NCBI GenBank assembly: GCA_024279915.1
Contig: JAJRRB010000073.1
Coordinates: 1-64,000 of the forward strand
Direction: 5' to 3'
Source of the DNA: Deltaproteobacteria bacterium
GTDB taxonomy: Bacteria; Desulfobacterota; Desulfuromonadia; Desulfuromonadales; BM103
Length of the DNA: 64,000 nucleotides
Part shown: positions 26,013-36,752 of the stretch, piece after piece
Position numbering within the stretch: the stretch's first letter is position 1
How the letters are laid out: the number at the start of each line of letters is the position of its first letter
Program-made: the position numbers and the translations under genes
The notes under the pieces: model-generated
The model's input: the letters and a program-made list of their open reading frames with translations, nothing else
Told to the model about the DNA's origin: nothing
Database searches by the model: none

Positions 26013-26554
26013 CGTCTATGACTCTCCGTATCCTGAATGAATATTCTGCTAGCAATCCGGAACCCGGCTTCTGTTTCCATATGATCCTGCAAGATGTTTT
26101 CGATCTGTTCTTTGCTTTTTTCCGGCAAAACTTCAGCGAAATTCACCAGGGCATCAGCATCCCAGATAACACGGAACTCAGGAGAGTCAACACCACAGGA
26201 AGTGTGATGGTGGCCAACAATGTCGGCAACCTGCTCAACAAAGGACGGCTCTGAACCAAGCCTTGCGAGGAGATCCCGCGTGACGGGCGGCCCTTCAAGC
26301 TCCTGCCAGTTTCCTGCGTTTGAACCGTGCTTACGCTCCGCCTCAGGGATACCTATATCGTGCAGGTACGCAGACGTTAACGTCAGCACTGGATCAGCTT
26401 CGATATAAGCCAGTATCTCCTCCGCATAACGGGTGACCTGCAGAGCGTGATCGATACGTCTCTGGTCTTCACCGAAGTATTGCTCCATAGCAAGACGAAC
26501 TTTGGCCAGGAACGCTTTTTGTTCAGGGGATGTATTCACAAGAAGATTGAGCAT
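25976..26554 (-). CDS. HD-domain phosphohydrolase
   Basis: The 192-residue HD superfamily protein has metal-binding motifs visible at RIDHALQVTRYAEEIL, LTSAYLHDIGIPEAERKHG (the HD pair), GHHHTS and IWDADALVNF. It probably acts on nucleotides or phosphate esters. The final 15 or so residues overlap the following thioesterase gene and look unconstrained. It is first in the operon with the thioesterase and cobO. Confidence 0.88.
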   Translation of the reverse strand: MLNLLVNTSPEQKAFLAKVRLAMEQYFGEDQRRIDHALQVTRYAEEILAYIEADPVLTLTSAYLHDIGIPEAERKHGSNAGNWQELEGPPVTRDLLARLGSEPSFVEQVADIVGHHHTSCGVDSPEFRVIWDADALVNFAEVLPEKSKEQIENILQDHMETEAGFRIASRIFIQDTESHRRCLKGHRPAILL

Positions 26555-26656
26555 AATTTTTCATTCTTTGGAAGTTGAGGAATATCAAGCAGCCAGTCGA
26601 ACAATCAATGCGCTGATTGCTAGAAAAGATTAGCGGTCAGCCATCAGAATGTCCAG

Positions 26657-26693
26657 ACGAAAAAGAGCCGCCGATGTTAATCGGCAGCCCGAG
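26657..26693 (-). terminator. Rho-independent terminator after the giant surface-protein gene
   Basis: On the minus strand GGGCTGCCGAT and ATCGGCGGCTC pair around TAAC, followed by TTTTTCGTCTGG. The hairpin at 42818-42853 has the same architecture and the same flanking TCGTCTGG, so the two are related copies. Confidence 0.75.
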
Positions 26694-26757
26694 ACTAATC
26701 AAGGAGCTCTTCCCGTCCAGAAACAGCCCTACAATCATTAAGCGAATCCATAGCCAT

Positions 26758-29700
26758 TCACGGCAAAGGATAGCAAGTTCCATCACCATGACTCAACAGA
26801 GGAGTCGCATCAGCATTATTACTGTAGGGGGACTTATCGTCACCACGGAATGGACGCACGCGGTAGACATAAGTTTCCCCAACGTTAATACCGACCGTGT
26901 CAACAAAACGAGCTTCGACACCATCAATATATGTTGGGTTTTCTTTGATCAACTCTTCGGCCCGAATCACCTGTCCGGTACTGACAAATTGTCCGTTCCA
27001 GATCTGCACTTCAATTTCGTAACCTTCCTCGTCTGAGGCGTTCTCCTTCCAGACCAATTCTATCATTCGCGAGCTTACGGGGACTGCTGTCAGCAAAGTA
27101 GCCCTTGCGGAGAAAGTTAGATCCTGCTCCGGGACGCAATACGCACTATCCCAAGAATATGTCGTCGTCTTATAAGCCCTCACTCGATATCGATAGTATG
27201 TTTCAGGTTCAATTTCAAAAGTGTCGTAATACGAGTCCTCATTCGCCGAGGTTATGCCTATTTGAGTAAAACCTGAGCATCCACTGCCCTCACAACGTTC
27301 GACCTTGAATCCAGTCTCATCAGCAGTCCCATCTGTCCATTTCAAACTTACCCCTTTATCACTGTCCGCCATAACGATTAAACCGCTCGGTGCTACTGGC
27401 GCCGGTGTGGTCAACGTTGCGATGTTGCTTTCTACACCGGGCCAAGGAAAGCCAAAGTCGGTTCGCACATTAACAACCTCACCGCCAAGAGTTGCAGGCA
27501 GAGGTGTCGGGGTGACAGTCATGCTTTTGATTGTTGCATTATGAGAGGATTGACCAATGGCAACCCGCATCACCTGGTCTACATTATTATCAAGTGTTTT
27601 GAGGAGGGTCCAGTCAGGAGTTGAACCGTCGCGCAGATAGTATTCTGCACCTGTAGGCGTCAGGACAGCCCTGCTTTCGTAATCAGTACTATTTACATAT
27701 CTCCGTACATAAACGTTGGAGCCTTTCTCATAAGTCCTTAAATAAGTATTATCCCAGTAAAGACTGTGCACGAATTGAACTGGACTAGTGAAGGTCGTCT
27801 GGTCGAGCAGCCAGCCCAGCGCAAAACGGTTTGCAGCCGAACCGTTAGTGTCGGCGTCGATCGTCAAATCTGCATACAGCTCCCATTGGAAGCGACGATC
27901 ATAAGTTTTTTGTGAGATCAGTGCTTTGTTCCAGGAAGAATTGGAGGAGGTCTTTATTATCAGTCCGTCACTTTGTTCAATAGCATCATATGCGTCAATC
28001 TCGGCCCATTCACTTGAATCAATGACTGTCCCAGAAAAATCGTATTTATCATAGAAAACGTCTGCACTACCGACATAGCCAACCTCAGGGTTGCCATAAT
28101 ACATATTGATTGCGTTATGACCGCGAATCTTGATCAAGACCGTGGCCGAAGTGCCGGTCACGGACTCCTTTACCCAGTAAGGCAACTGCCGCTGCGCTGT
28201 TTCATCATAAAAACGCAGGTCACCGAAATCATCTTGCATCTGACTATTGTGGGTGACAGTGAGTTGATAATAACCATTAGCGACAAAGGGGCTAATGACC
28301 ACGGGAGCGTAATGTGACCAAGTGCCACCTCCGTAACTTGACAGACCTTCATTTCTGGCAACAACCTTGTACCAGTAATCCGTTTCCTTAGCGACATCAA
28401 CATCGCGATAAGTCGCAATATTCGGGCCGACCTCATCGATTTTCACAAAACCGGATTTCTCTGGCTCTTCGCAAACGGCTAAAAGTCCGTCGCAACGTCG
28501 CCATACCTCCGTACCGGTTTCCGTTTCGGTGTTATCAGACCAGGTCAAAACAACTTCAGTCGGATTGATTGCTTCAGCGCTCAGGTCAGAAGGAGCCACA
28601 ACATCAGTCGCCACAGTCGCAATATTTGAGGGGCCGGCCGGCCAACTATTAACCCCTTCAACAGCAGTTTTGTAGGTGTTAACTCGGTAACGATAAGTAG
28701 CGCCAGGGAGCAATTCTGAATCACTATCCGTATATATCACCGTGCTTGGCGTCACCATTTTAATATTGGCAATAAATATATTGCGGTCAAGATTGTAATG
28801 AAAGAATCGCAATATAGGGCTTGAAAGCATATCCGCATGTCCACTATTAAAAGCGATGCGGAACTGTTTTGGCGTTGGGCTGACCAGGTGCTGGAACTCT
28901 GGCAAAGTATCTGGATGCAGATCGTTTTGTACGTTGATCGCAGGACCATCGTCACTCCAGGCTTCGAAGGTCACAACATAATTAGTATCCGTATTGAGCG
29001 TCATCGGGAGTGAGGTCGATCCTGGTGCAGGATGACCGGTAAAAGGCAAACGCAGAGCGCGAACGGTCGACCCGGTTAACGGGTGGATGACCCACAAGTC
29101 TAAATCAGTGAAGGACCCATTAATATTGGGACCGGCAGCCAGAGTCGTCGTTACCGGAGCACCGTCACCATTAACAACATCGATTTCAACAAAATCAGTT
29201 CCATTACATAGCTCACCAGCACAACGCTCTATTCTGTAACCGGTCTCGTCATTGTTGCTGTCGTCCCAGGATAATTCGATTTGGGCCTCGGATATGCGGG
29301 TTGCAACAAGATTCCCTGGGGCCAGTTTGTCCCAAGTTTTTGCAGTTTCAGGACCAACCCAATCTGTGCCCCACTCTTTCACTCCAGTGATCCATCTTTC
29401 AGCCCGAACCCGGTAACTATAAGTTCTACCTTCCACAGCACTTAGATCGCTATAAAATTGTGTGTCAGGAACTTCTATCACGGCCAAATCATCGGTCAGA
29501 AGCAAGGCATCGTCGTCGGGGTCATCCGTAAAACAGTTCAATCCTTCACAACGCTGAACTCTGTAGGCAGTTTCCGCGCCGCTATTATCGACCCAGTTAA
29601 TGTCAACCTGGGTTGTATTGATTGTAGTCACCTTCAATTCAGTTGGAGGCGGAGGAGACATCGTAGTTTCTGATTGCAAGGCCCACTCTATCGGCCAGTC

Positions 29701-32700
29701 GCAGCCATCTTCTACTTCCTTGCTTGCCCTTAACCGATAGAAATATTCGGTTGAAGGGGTCAATCCTGTATCCAGATTACTGGTAGATAGATTGATCTCG
29801 TCGTTATAAAGTGCAAGGACTTCCGTAGAGCTCAAAGCCTCATCAAAGATCAGAGCATCATCAAGCCAGCCACCAAGGTTATAGGCGGCCGCGGTATTGC
29901 CGTCATCACGACCTATCTCCAGATAACCGGTGTCTGCTTTGATGGTTCCTGGGTAGGTCGCCTGCCCCTTGAATATTCCGTCGACGTAGAGGATAAGATT
30001 TATGCCATCATAAACTGCAGTATATTGGTGCCACTGGGTAATGTCGACGCCAGGATTGACAGCTTTACCTTGCCAGTTATCGCCATCGCGGAATATATGG
30101 AATCGAACATTGCCGGTTCCCAGAACAGGGCCCAGGATAAAGGCGTTTCTTTTGCTCATAACAGAGTAATCACTGTCCCATGTTGCCCCTGACGATTTGG
30201 CCCAGACAGATACAGTGATTGATTGACTCGGATTTATCCCGGCGTAATGATTGACTTGGAGATAGTCACCTGAACCATCAAAATATCCGACGTTCCCACG
30301 TTCGGAATCAGTGACTATTTTGGCATTCCCCCTCCTGCTCGCGTTATTGCCGCCTGGGGCACTATTTACTGGAGTTCCCCATGAGGTCTCATCCATCTTG
30401 AACCAAAGGGTCGGGAAAATTGTTGTGTCCATATTTTCAAAAGTTGATTGATCGTCGACTGCATCAACGGGACAGTCCACCGCGACATTAGTATTGAGAC
30501 ATCGTTGTAAAATGTAGGTGTCTTCATCCGTATTGTTATCAGCCCAAGTTAAAGAGATTTCTGACTCAGACAAGACCTCCGAAGCAAAGCTGTCCGTGGC
30601 CGACTTGTCTTTGGCATGAACCTCAGCAGTGCCAACAGTCCAGGTCGTCACCCAGGTATTAACCGCTTCACTTACCCAATCCTTCTCAGCACGGACCTGA
30701 TATCGATAATCATGTCCTTCACAGACGGCATCATCAAGATAGTCTTGAGCATTCGCTCCAAGTGTCGTCGAGTTGACCGTAGGTGAAGCCGGGAAGGTAC
30801 ACCCCGTCCCTTCGCACCACTGGATGCGGTAATCCGTTTCTGAGGTCGCCTTATCTAGCCAAGTGGCTTTGATATTAGTTGTGTCAACAACAGAGAAAGA
30901 CAGATCGGTCGGTGGTGGCGGTGCCAGAGTAGCTGTACTCTTCACAGTGGAGAAGCTACTCTCCCAGTTGCAACCTGGGACAGGATAATCTTTGTAAGCC
31001 TTTACCCTGTAGCTGTAGGGAGTTGCGACCGGCAAACCAGAATCGACATAACGCAAAGGCCGTTGATAGCGTGCCAGGACCTCTGCAGTAGACAAAACCC
31101 GATTGTAGACGACCACTTCATCTATCCCGCCAACAAAATGGTTGGCAGAACTGGCAGTATTCCCCATGCGACCAATCGTTACATAATCATTGCCAGCAGA
31201 ATTAGTGTCGTAACCAATCGCTGATGTCGCCAGGACTCCACTTCCATTCTTGTAGAACCTGACCCCTACCCCCGGCTGAAAGACTGCAACAATGTGCTGC
31301 CAGGCGTTAAGGCTGACGGCAACCCCGGTATCAATATAGTTGCTACCGTTCATCACATACCAGTTGGAGTTGCGCTGATAAATACTCCAGTCGTAACCAC
31401 CGTTCTCTGTACTGATAACAAATTTATAAGAGGAATTGTTCGCCGTAGGATAAACCCATGCCTCGAAAGTCACCCCCGGCGTAGTAGCGGACTGGTCGAT
31501 GATCAGTGGAGTGCGAATGTAATCATCGATACCGTTAAAAGAACCACCGCGGCCGTATTTACCTCCGCCGGTATTCATACCGCCATAACTCGTACCATGA
31601 TTGCCGTGGCCCGAAGAATCGGCAACTTCACTGGTTCTGCCGTCCAAGGCTGGTTCATCCATGTGCATTAACAGCTGACTTCCCGCAGGGGTAACAATGA
31701 GGTTTTCCGGTGCAGCAAAGTTTCCGCTGTCGGCACAGAAGGTTGCATCCCCGTCGCATCGTGAAAACAGGAATCCGGTCAAATCCGTAGAGGTGTAGTT
31801 CAGGTTGAGAGTGATAATATCTTCCGACCTGCTGACAACGCTCAGGGTTGGCGAGGTTCCAGTTTTCTTGAGAACCGCCTGACTGCTGTTGCTCGGCAGG
31901 GAGCTCCAGTCAGCGTCTTTAATGGCCGTCACCCGATAGTTGAAAGGGAGATCGACGTTGAGGTCGGCACAGACTTCAGTGTCAGCGTAAAAAGTGATGT
32001 CTGGTCCTACAGTCGTTAATTCAGTGAAATTACTACAGCCACTCCCCTGACAGCGGTCAATACGGAAGCTGGTCTCGGAGGTGGTGTTATCGGTCCATTT
32101 CAGGGTAACTTGATCGCTGTCAGGAGAGAAAGCAATCAGGCCCGATGGTGCTGGTGGATTTGTGGTTAGCTGGATAATGTTGGAAGGTAGCGAGGTGGCG
32201 TCGCAGAAGGCATCCTTAGATGTGCTGACCTGATAATTATAAATCGTTGAATGAACAACCGTTCGATCGTTGTATCGACCCAGACCATGCTCAAACAGAA
32301 TTCCGGCTTCAACGGCAGTCAGAGGGCGATTAAATATTGCAACTTCATCCATGCGGCCATTGAAAAACTCCGAGTTGTAGCTGCCACGCCGCCCGAAGTG
32401 CACTGTGGCAGTGCTGTCTTCAAAAGCAATGGATGCATTGCTCCAGGTTACCGTTCCGCTTTCATCACTTTTATAAAGCTTCACTCCCGAAACCGGGTCA
32501 AAAACAAGCGTCATATGTTGACAGGCATTCATTGTCGCGACAATGCCGGTATAAACACGAGTCGTGCCATTGGCAATATACCAGTATCCGTTTCTAAGGA
32601 TTAAGCCCCAATCGTAGCCATTATTGTCAGTGCTTATTACATAACGATAGACATTATCTGTAAGCTCTGGATTCACCCAGGCCGAAAATGTTGCCCCGGT

Positions 32701-35700
32701 GCTGGTAGCCACAGACTGGTCAATCAACAACGAAGTGGCAACATAGGAGCTGGTACCGTTGAATTGTCCCGCACTGGCATATCTGCCAGAAGTTGTCGTA
32801 GTTGCAGACCCATAAGCACGACCGTGGTTGCCCTCAGGTGACAGGTCAATCACCTCGTCTGCGGTATTGTTCCAAGAGATTTCATCCATGCGCATGTGAA
32901 GAACAGAGTCTGGCACACTGGTAATAGTCACCGGCGTATAATCAGAAAAGTTACTACAACCGCTGCCAACACAACGCTCGACAACAAAACCCGTCTCTTC
33001 AACGGAGTTATCTACCCATGTCAGCTCTGCCCATGCTTCAGAAACCCAATCACTCTTCAACGTTGAAGGAGATGGCAGGGTTAAAGGCGCAGCATCTGAA
33101 GTTGGCAGGCTATAATCGCTTGCCCAATACTCCTTCTTCTCAGAATTGATTCGGTAGCGGTAGATTTCACCCTCACAAACTTCAGAATCGACATAACTTA
33201 TGGATTCTGCTGGAAGTTCAATGGGGGTAGCACTTGAGGGATCACAGCCCGACCCCATACAGCGTTGCAGGTTGAAATTAGTTTCACCAATGGTCGTGTC
33301 GTTCCACTCCAGCAAGATTTCTGTGGTGCTTAGTGCTGATGCACGCAGATCACTTGGTGGCTCAGCAGCAACCGTTACTACATTAAGTTCAGACCAGCGG
33401 GACTTTTCACCCAAGGCATTGGAGGCTTGTACACGAAAGCAGTAGGGGCTGCCGGGGGTTAATCCGGAGACAAGGTGTTCGGTTTGATCAGCTCCCTTAA
33501 AAGTTTCAATGGCCCATGACCCGGTATCACTGCATGCGCCGGTTTTTCCCTCTACGATAAAACCGATCTCGTCCAGAGAGTTATCTGACCAGGAGAGATT
33601 CGCCTCGGTATAAAGCAAGGTCGCGGTTAAAGGTGATGGAGCCGGCATAACCGTTGATGTCGTTTTGAAAACGATATAATCCGTATTGTTATCGGCGTTC
33701 ATCGTCACGCCAGCGACAAATGCTTCACCATAAGCGTTAAAGACGACGTCAACCGGATAATCAAGACCACCTGCAACGCCAGCCATGACATTTGCACCGA
33801 CGATCAGACCATTGTGATCGAACATTACGGCGACGATATCATCACCACTGCCACTATCTGTTGCACCGATAATGCAAACAACACCAGAACGGTCAATTGA
33901 CATTGCTGCTGCCGCTTCGTCACTTCCAGTAAAATCGAGGAATTTAGTCCAAACCTCTGTCCCATCGGAAGAATAACGCACTACGACAACATCATGGTTG
34001 CCCGGCCCAACAGATGTTGTGCCAGCAACAACAATATCGTTGTTGATTGGGTCGATAACAATAGAGACCCCGGTATCATAAGATCCACCATCGTAGATCT
34101 TCGGCCATCCCGAGACAACGTTACCGGTCGCTCCATCATACTTTAGAGTAACAATATCCCCGGTAGCACTACTACCGACAGAGTAACCGGTCACATACAA
34201 GTCACCGACACTATCGACGGCGAGAGAGTTCGCGTAGTCACTGGAATTACCCGCACCGTTATAAAAGCGTGGCAACCCACTCCAGGCAAGGCTACCGTCA
34301 TCACCATTGTACTTGGCAACAAAGTAGTCAAAGTCATTACCATTCCAGCTTTTCCCAGCAACAAACACATCACCGTTCAGATCGTAAGCCACTGCAGCAG
34401 GTTGGTCATCACCACCACCCACAGGGCGAGGCAATCGATCGTAGGGGGTCGCTGCCCACAATGGACTTTCAGAGGGACCAGTCGCAGAGTATTTGATGAC
34501 ATAAATATCGTTATCGAGCGTCGCATTCTTACCGTAACCGACCACGACAACATTGTCGGAACCATCAACGGCTGTAGCTACCGATGTAGAGCGATCATCG
34601 TTACCAGAAGGACCATTGTACTGATCTGTCCAGGTTGGCGTGGAACCGCCCGAGGGGTAGCCGAGAGTGAAGATATCATTAGTGTTGCCATCGGCCCCGG
34701 GAAGAGAAGAAAAACCACTAACCACGGCTCGGTTACTGCTGTCTACAGCAACGGATGTCGCATAATCCGATTCGTTATCACCATCGTTGTAACGAGCGCT
34801 CCACTGTTCTGTTGAGGCATCGGTACGGTCCAACTTGATCGTGTAGTAATCATAACCACCTTCAAACTCGAAACTGAAACCTGTAACAACAGGATGATTA
34901 TCCGGCCCTACGGCAATTGCCGCAGGTTCATCGTCACCGGCATCAACACCTGCATAGGTGTGCTGCCACGTTGGTTGTTCATAGCTGACGATGGTTGTCC
35001 GCGCATCAGCCTCGTTACTCCAGGGCGAGTTACCATCATCGGTATTGATGGCTTTGACTCGATAGTAATAACGATGATCCTGAGTCAGTCCTGTATCGTT
35101 GAAGCTGACGGTATTATTGACGAGAGTAGAAACAATGGCCCAGTCCGTGGCGCCATTTTTGCGTTCAACAACAAAGCTCTCTTCGTTGTCAGAATTGTCT
35201 GACCAGGAAAGAGCGATTTCGCTTATGGAAACAGTTGTCGCACTCAAAGACGTTGGGGGATCAAGCATGCCGGCGTTATATTTCACCGCAATATAGTCGA
35301 AGTCATTTAATGGTGTGTCAGACCAACCGGCCACAATCGGGTGGCCATCCGGCGCCAAGCTCAAACCGATCGGATTATCGTCATTTGAGGCCGTGCCATA
35401 AGTTGCAGTCCAGAGCATATTGCCATGCTCCTTGCAGACCTTGTAGGTATGGATATCGTTAAAACCGCCGCCATTGTCGTTGGTAACACTGACTACGAAG
35501 ATATCTCCGGAATTATCACCAACGATATCAACCCCGACATCACTGTTACCATTTTCAGTATTGTATTCAAAGTGCCATCCGTCAGGAGCTGTGTCCTTAC
35601 CACTTGAGGCAGCATAGCGTGTTACAGACAGGTCCTTGCTGGTGACAGGATTTAAGAGAGTGCCCGTAACATAGACATTATCTGCACTGTCCAGCCAAAG

Positions 35701-36675
35701 CGCACGGCCACTATCATCGGCACCATGATCTTTGATCTTTTCCCACTTAAATGCTCCTTCATTTGAAGGATATTTAACGGTGTAATGATCCAGGTCACTG
35801 ACCGCGAGAGTGCCATTATCAACATAGCCGGTAGCAATGACAGCACCTGATTTATCCATCGCCACATCAAGACCTTTGCCATCACCAATGTCGTTATAGC
35901 GCTTATCCCAGCTTTTAATATGAGCAGAGTTGTACTTAACAACGACAAAATCAAAATCCCCAGCAGCATTCTGAGATTCGCCAGTAACAGCAATGTCATT
36001 ATTCTCGGCGGCAATACCATCAGCCCCGACAGCAATAGCTGTTAAACGGTCATGTCCATCGAACTGACTGTTATAATTTACTGACCAGGTCGGTGCACCG
36101 TTAGGAGTTCCATCCGCAATAGGCCCGGTTGGATCGTACTTAATGACAACAAAATCATCCTTTGCGCTAGCATCCTGCATGGTGCCACCGACGTAGATAT
36201 TGTCATTATGATCTACAATAATAGCCGCAGCAAAATCATCTCCGTGACCAGTCCCATCAAATGAGTGTTGCCAGAGAATTGAGCCATCCAAGCCGCTATA
36301 TTTGATGGTATGAATGTCGAAATCAGTGCCATTATCTGCGTAACCAGTAACGATGATATCGTCGTTACCATCGACAACTACAGCCATAGCCACATCTTCG
36401 GCCCCTGCTAAATCGAAGGTTTGTTCCGGCCAGGCCAGGCCGGAACCATCAGACGAGACCTTAATCATACGATAATCTTTGGTGGCGTTGACTGTGAAAC
36501 CAACCAGAATCGTATTCCCCATTGAATCAACAGCCATAGCCTTGGTTTCTTGCTTATTGATTACAGCTGTGTTGTATAGCCATTCGATCGTTCCGCCTGT
36601 GGCAAAGACGGTTGATGGAATACATGTAAACATGAGGGCAGTAAATACCAACAGCCTGCATGCCTTGAATTTCAT
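26758..36675 (-). CDS. Giant secreted protein: beta-propeller, FN3, LamG and DUF2341 domains
   Basis: About 3,300 residues. The reading is open to 36771, but MKFKACRLLVFTALMFTCIP at 36675 gives a textbook signal peptide, so that start is preferred (no strong ribosome-binding site; a GGGGGGAG lies further upstream). Numbering from 36771: propeller repeats of the SBBP type (about 60-490, 600-1040; GDDFAAAIIVDHNDNIYVGG-like units), FN3 modules with SWxDNSxxExxFxVERCxGSGC signatures throughout, three LamG-like domains (about 1290-1490, 1700-1910, 2125-2320; HMDE...DYIRTPL, FEAWV) and a DUF2341 domain (about 2825-3095). It is probably extracellular and able to bind glycans or minerals. It lies directly downstream of the giant cytochrome gene, which suggests a joint role at the cell surface. 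Confidence 0.88.
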   Translation of the reverse strand: MKFKACRLLVFTALMFTCIPSTVFATGGTIEWLYNTAVINKQETKAMAVDSMGNTILVGFTVNATKDYRMIKVSSDGSGLAWPEQTFDLAGAEDVAMAVVVDGNDDIIVTGYADNGTDFDIHTIKYSGLDGSILWQHSFDGTGHGDDFAAAIIVDHNDNIYVGGTMQDASAKDDFVVIKYDPTGPIADGTPNGAPTWSVNYNSQFDGHDRLTAIAVGADGIAAENNDIAVTGESQNAAGDFDFVVVKYNSAHIKSWDKRYNDIGDGKGLDVAMDKSGAVIATGYVDNGTLAVSDLDHYTVKYPSNEGAFKWEKIKDHGADDSGRALWLDSADNVYVTGTLLNPVTSKDLSVTRYAASSGKDTAPDGWHFEYNTENGNSDVGVDIVGDNSGDIFVVSVTNDNGGGFNDIHTYKVCKEHGNMLWTATYGTASNDDNPIGLSLAPDGHPIVAGWSDTPLNDFDYIAVKYNAGMLDPPTSLSATTVSISEIALSWSDNSDNEESFVVERKNGATDWAIVSTLVNNTVSFNDTGLTQDHRYYYRVKAINTDDGNSPWSNEADARTTIVSYEQPTWQHTYAGVDAGDDEPAAIAVGPDNHPVVTGFSFEFEGGYDYYTIKLDRTDASTEQWSARYNDGDNESDYATSVAVDSSNRAVVSGFSSLPGADGNTNDIFTLGYPSGGSTPTWTDQYNGPSGNDDRSTSVATAVDGSDNVVVVGYGKNATLDNDIYVIKYSATGPSESPLWAATPYDRLPRPVGGGDDQPAAVAYDLNGDVFVAGKSWNGNDFDYFVAKYNGDDGSLAWSGLPRFYNGAGNSSDYANSLAVDSVGDLYVTGYSVGSSATGDIVTLKYDGATGNVVSGWPKIYDGGSYDTGVSIVIDPINNDIVVAGTTSVGPGNHDVVVVRYSSDGTEVWTKFLDFTGSDEAAAAMSIDRSGVVCIIGATDSGSGDDIVAVMFDHNGLIVGANVMAGVAGGLDYPVDVVFNAYGEAFVAGVTMNADNNTDYIVFKTTSTVMPAPSPLTATLLYTEANLSWSDNSLDEIGFIVEGKTGACSDTGSWAIETFKGADQTEHLVSGLTPGSPYCFRVQASNALGEKSRWSELNVVTVAAEPPSDLRASALSTTEILLEWNDTTIGETNFNLQRCMGSGCDPSSATPIELPAESISYVDSEVCEGEIYRYRINSEKKEYWASDYSLPTSDAAPLTLPSPSTLKSDWVSEAWAELTWVDNSVEETGFVVERCVGSGCSNFSDYTPVTITSVPDSVLHMRMDEISWNNTADEVIDLSPEGNHGRAYGSATTTTSGRYASAGQFNGTSSYVATSLLIDQSVATSTGATFSAWVNPELTDNVYRYVISTDNNGYDWGLILRNGYWYIANGTTRVYTGIVATMNACQHMTLVFDPVSGVKLYKSDESGTVTWSNASIAFEDSTATVHFGRRGSYNSEFFNGRMDEVAIFNRPLTAVEAGILFEHGLGRYNDRTVVHSTIYNYQVSTSKDAFCDATSLPSNIIQLTTNPPAPSGLIAFSPDSDQVTLKWTDNTTSETSFRIDRCQGSGCSNFTELTTVGPDITFYADTEVCADLNVDLPFNYRVTAIKDADWSSLPSNSSQAVLKKTGTSPTLSVVSRSEDIITLNLNYTSTDLTGFLFSRCDGDATFCADSGNFAAPENLIVTPAGSQLLMHMDEPALDGRTSEVADSSGHGNHGTSYGGMNTGGGKYGRGGSFNGIDDYIRTPLIIDQSATTPGVTFEAWVYPTANNSSYKFVISTENGGYDWSIYQRNSNWYVMNGSNYIDTGVAVSLNAWQHIVAVFQPGVGVRFYKNGSGVLATSAIGYDTNSAGNDYVTIGRMGNTASSANHFVGGIDEVVVYNRVLSTAEVLARYQRPLRYVDSGLPVATPYSYRVKAYKDYPVPGCNWESSFSTVKSTATLAPPPPTDLSFSVVDTTNIKATWLDKATSETDYRIQWCEGTGCTFPASPTVNSTTLGANAQDYLDDAVCEGHDYRYQVRAEKDWVSEAVNTWVTTWTVGTAEVHAKDKSATDSFASEVLSESEISLTWADNNTDEDTYILQRCLNTNVAVDCPVDAVDDQSTFENMDTTIFPTLWFKMDETSWGTPVNSAPGGNNASRRGNAKIVTDSERGNVGYFDGSGDYLQVNHYAGINPSQSITVSVWAKSSGATWDSDYSVMSKRNAFILGPVLGTGNVRFHIFRDGDNWQGKAVNPGVDITQWHQYTAVYDGINLILYVDGIFKGQATYPGTIKADTGYLEIGRDDGNTAAAYNLGGWLDDALIFDEALSSTEVLALYNDEINLSTSNLDTGLTPSTEYFYRLRASKEVEDGCDWPIEWALQSETTMSPPPPTELKVTTINTTQVDINWVDNSGAETAYRVQRCEGLNCFTDDPDDDALLLTDDLAVIEVPDTQFYSDLSAVEGRTYSYRVRAERWITGVKEWGTDWVGPETAKTWDKLAPGNLVATRISEAQIELSWDDSNNDETGYRIERCAGELCNGTDFVEIDVVNGDGAPVTTTLAAGPNINGSFTDLDLWVIHPLTGSTVRALRLPFTGHPAPGSTSLPMTLNTDTNYVVTFEAWSDDGPAINVQNDLHPDTLPEFQHLVSPTPKQFRIAFNSGHADMLSSPILRFFHYNLDRNIFIANIKMVTPSTVIYTDSDSELLPGATYRYRVNTYKTAVEGVNSWPAGPSNIATVATDVVAPSDLSAEAINPTEVVLTWSDNTETETGTEVWRRCDGLLAVCEEPEKSGFVKIDEVGPNIATYRDVDVAKETDYWYKVVARNEGLSSYGGGTWSHYAPVVISPFVANGYYQLTVTHNSQMQDDFGDLRFYDETAQRQLPYWVKESVTGTSATVLIKIRGHNAINMYYGNPEVGYVGSADVFYDKYDFSGTVIDSSEWAEIDAYDAIEQSDGLIIKTSSNSSWNKALISQKTYDRRFQWELYADLTIDADTNGSAANRFALGWLLDQTTFTSPVQFVHSLYWDNTYLRTYEKGSNVYVRRYVNSTDYESRAVLTPTGAEYYLRDGSTPDWTLLKTLDNNVDQVMRVAIGQSSHNATIKSMTVTPTPLPATLGGEVVNVRTDFGFPWPGVESNIATLTTPAPVAPSGLIVMADSDKGVSLKWTDGTADETGFKVERCEGSGCSGFTQIGITSANEDSYYDTFEIEPETYYRYRVRAYKTTTYSWDSAYCVPEQDLTFSARATLLTAVPVSSRMIELVWKENASDEEGYEIEVQIWNGQFVSTGQVIRAEELIKENPTYIDGVEARFVDTVGINVGETYVYRVRPFRGDDKSPYSNNADATPLLSHGDGTCYPLP

Positions 36676-36752
36676 ATAGCCACATTTACAATTCACAGTG
36701 GTCTCTCCAAAACGAACCAAACCAATAATCGATCTCAACATCTCCCCCCTTT